Source: Notospermus geniculatus (lineage: Eukaryota > Nemertea > Pilidiophora > Heteronemertea > Lineidae). From it: DNA of 64,000 nt. The position numbers and the translations under genes were made by a program. Positions 62,901 through 64,000 of the stretch are shown here, in pieces (the first letter of the stretch is position 1; each line of letters starts with the position of its first letter). The stretch lies in contig NMRB01000120.1 of the NCBI GenBank assembly GCA_002633025.1, positions 7,927-71,926 of the forward strand, given 5' to 3'. A model generated the notes under the pieces. The model saw only the letters and a list, made by a program, of their open reading frames with translations. It searched no databases and was not told the origin of the DNA.

Positions 62901-64000
62901 GTAGCTAGATTCAATTTGTATGTACGTCGTCGTATATACGCGGGATATATGGCGTATGCTGTACGTATGCCATACGTACGGCATATACTCCGCGGACATA
63001 TTTTTCCGTACGTAAGCCATACGTACACCGGACGTCCAGAGGATGATCCATTGTACTATACGGCGGATATAAAAGTAGCTGTACGTCTGCCGTATGTACG
63101 TCATTTTGCCTGTGACTCAAACAATATCCAGTAAAGTCAAAATCTTTCACCTACCCTTGCAAAGTCCACGGCGGCTTCTACAATGTTTTGAGCTCGAAAT
63201 TTTTCATAGAATTTGTGGTCAAAGTGTTCTTCAGCAATATGAGCACCACCAAGCACCATCTGAAAAGGAAACACAATTACAGATTTAATCACTATAAAGA
63301 ACCTTCCAGTGAGGAAATAAATCAGACTTCATGAAAAGATTTTAGTGAATGAGGCTTACCTCATATGTAGCCAACCTATCAAGGTACTGGAGCAGTTTTG
63401 TGCGAGCACGGCACAACTCTCGCTGCTCAAGGTTAAGCCTGCGGTGAGAATGGTATAAATCTTAAATGTAGGCTTTAATGAGAACAGCAATTTAAGTCAC
63501 CAATACACGTCATCCCGCATGCCAATTCTCAAAGAGGGTTAGCCTCTATGTTTGATCTTCTCCTGCTGTTTGACGTGTAAATCATGAATATCTTGCAAGA
63601 ACTTCATCCACGCATGCACACCCCATCTCTTCATGTAATTACTTACACTGAAAAGTTGACCCTTTTTTCCAGTTCTGCCCTCCGCTGCCGTTCTGCCTCC
63701 TTGACCCTCTCTTCGTGCGCTTCAAGGTCAAAGCCATCAAACTCTTCCTCCAGCGACAGGTAGTCTTCATTATCACATAGAATAAACCTGGAAAAATAGC
63801 AGCATACCTGTAAGGCGATAGCAGACGCCATTTTTCTTACAAGCTGAATTGAACTGTCGTTTGATGGACAATGTCTGTTTTGATTGACTGATGATCTTAT
63901 CTTACCTGCCACCATCCTCGCCTTTCCCGATTGCTATCAATGCCTCCAGATCAGTGCCACGTAGTCCATACTGCAGCAACTCTCTCATGGCCTCTATGCT
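50995..64000 (-). CDS. NBAS: NBAS subunit of the NRZ tethering complex, partial (C-terminal 1749 residues)
   Basis: Exons, transcript order: 63906-64000 (cut by the window), 63647-63787, 63360-63438, 63155-63259, 62657-62721, 62427-62498, 62035-62193, 61684-61813, 61416-61550, 61086-61259, 60765-60838, 60601-60660, 60353-60412, 60082-60145, 59812-59973, 59391-59623, 59117-59229, 58794-58873, 58590-58685, 58343-58464, 56940-57027, 56422-56730, 56010-56136, 55743-55819, 55248-55548, 54999-55065, 54667-54777, 54313-54554, 53922-54040, 53711-53809, 53414-53616, 53085-53247, 52732-52976, 52486-52594, 52076-52305, 51788-51911, 51498-51626, 50995-51282. The total is 5250 nt, in frame. NBAS with RINT1 and ZW10 tethers Golgi-derived vesicles at the ER and also takes part in nonsense-mediated decay. 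Diagnostic segments: DDLIPHRLAIISNFPET, IFTESLLCSS, NSKSTNYAHAQKLL, RQGCHPFY, FTQAQILQGLGRG, DAEAGSLLLQHRGTH near the end. The Sec39-like helical region is included; the N-terminal beta-propeller lies beyond the window. Intact. Confidence 0.96.
51353..51507. repeat. 18-bp minisatellite abutting an NBAS splice donor
   Basis: About eight to nine units of the type GTTCATGACTACCTACTT. On the minus strand each reads AGTCAT..ACAGGTAGGT, i.e. a copy of the exon end plus its GT donor. The terminal unit is the real exon 51498-51626 boundary. Confidence 0.85.
57141..57770. repeat. three tandem copies of a 215-bp unit in an NBAS intron
   Basis: ATCATAAAAGCC occurs at 57151, 57367 and 57582. Each copy continues with GAACCTAATAAATGCCTAAT, TCTTGCATGAGGCCTTA and GAATACATGTACA. 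Copies 1 and 2 are most alike; the third has drifted. Confidence 0.9.
57960..58342. other. NBAS intron sequence with an unexplained open frame
   Basis: A plus-strand frame (about 58009-58290) is open for 93 codons but shows no clear homology. It may be a remnant of a retroelement. No exon is assigned. Confidence 0.25.
62811..63113. mobile_element. 303-bp MITE rich in CGTAYG/TATA palindromes in an NBAS intron
   Basis: GAAAATGACGTACATCCGGC on the left is mirrored by TGCCGTATGTACGTCATTTT on the right. Words such as GGCGTATATACGGCATACG, CGTACGGCATA and GGATATAAAAGTAGCT repeat inside in both orientations. Confidence 0.8.

Overview
This window is eukaryotic genomic DNA. Its genes have many introns with canonical GT-AG boundaries, AATAAA poly(A) signals follow several genes, and the sequence between exons is packed with inverted-repeat elements, tRNA-derived SINE-like copies and minisatellites. 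The gene content (TRAP-gamma, a CHD3/4/5 chromatin remodeller, rhodopsin-family receptors including an opsin, an SLC16-like transporter, NBAS) is that of an animal. The proteins resemble vertebrate orthologues closely, and short palindromic words (AGGCCT, ACATGT, ACCGGT) are very frequent. I infer a marine invertebrate deuterostome such as an echinoderm or hemichordate, but the sequence alone does not settle this.

Layout. 1-4.2 kb: repeats and inverted-repeat elements, including a tRNA-like unit carrying a near-perfect palindrome. 4.2-6.7 kb (+): a complete four-exon SSR3 (TRAP-gamma). 6.8-10.1 kb: elements, a SINE and a 36-bp minisatellite. 10.4-25.7 kb (-): the C-terminal third of a CHD4-type gene, ten coding exons with repeat-filled introns and a 455-base assembly gap. 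Position 25853 is a lone N; immediately right of it is a rhodopsin-family receptor on the opposite strand that starts abruptly at TM3. The helicase half of the CHD gene is nowhere in the window, so this looks like an assembly join. 29.2-37.7 kb (+): a complete six-exon opsin with several non-standard key residues. 42.9-43.9 kb (+): a single-exon rhodopsin-family receptor with unusual switch motifs. 45.3-48.0 kb (-): a complete five-exon monocarboxylate-transporter-like gene. 51.0-64.0 kb (-): 38 exons of NBAS, from about residue 600 of the protein (by comparison with the human one) to the stop codon, continuing past the window edge.

The genes do not form an operon or one pathway. SSR3 (ER translocon) and NBAS (Golgi-to-ER tethering) are both secretory-pathway housekeeping genes. 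CHD4 is the NuRD remodeller. The opsin and the other two receptors are sensory or signalling genes. Intergenic and intronic DNA is dominated by short non-autonomous elements (I list about 30), many of them nested palindromes. I saw no CRISPR array, operon, intact autonomous transposon or functional tRNA gene. Coordinates of splice junctions were worked out by hand from reading frame and splice motifs and are consistent in phase throughout each gene.
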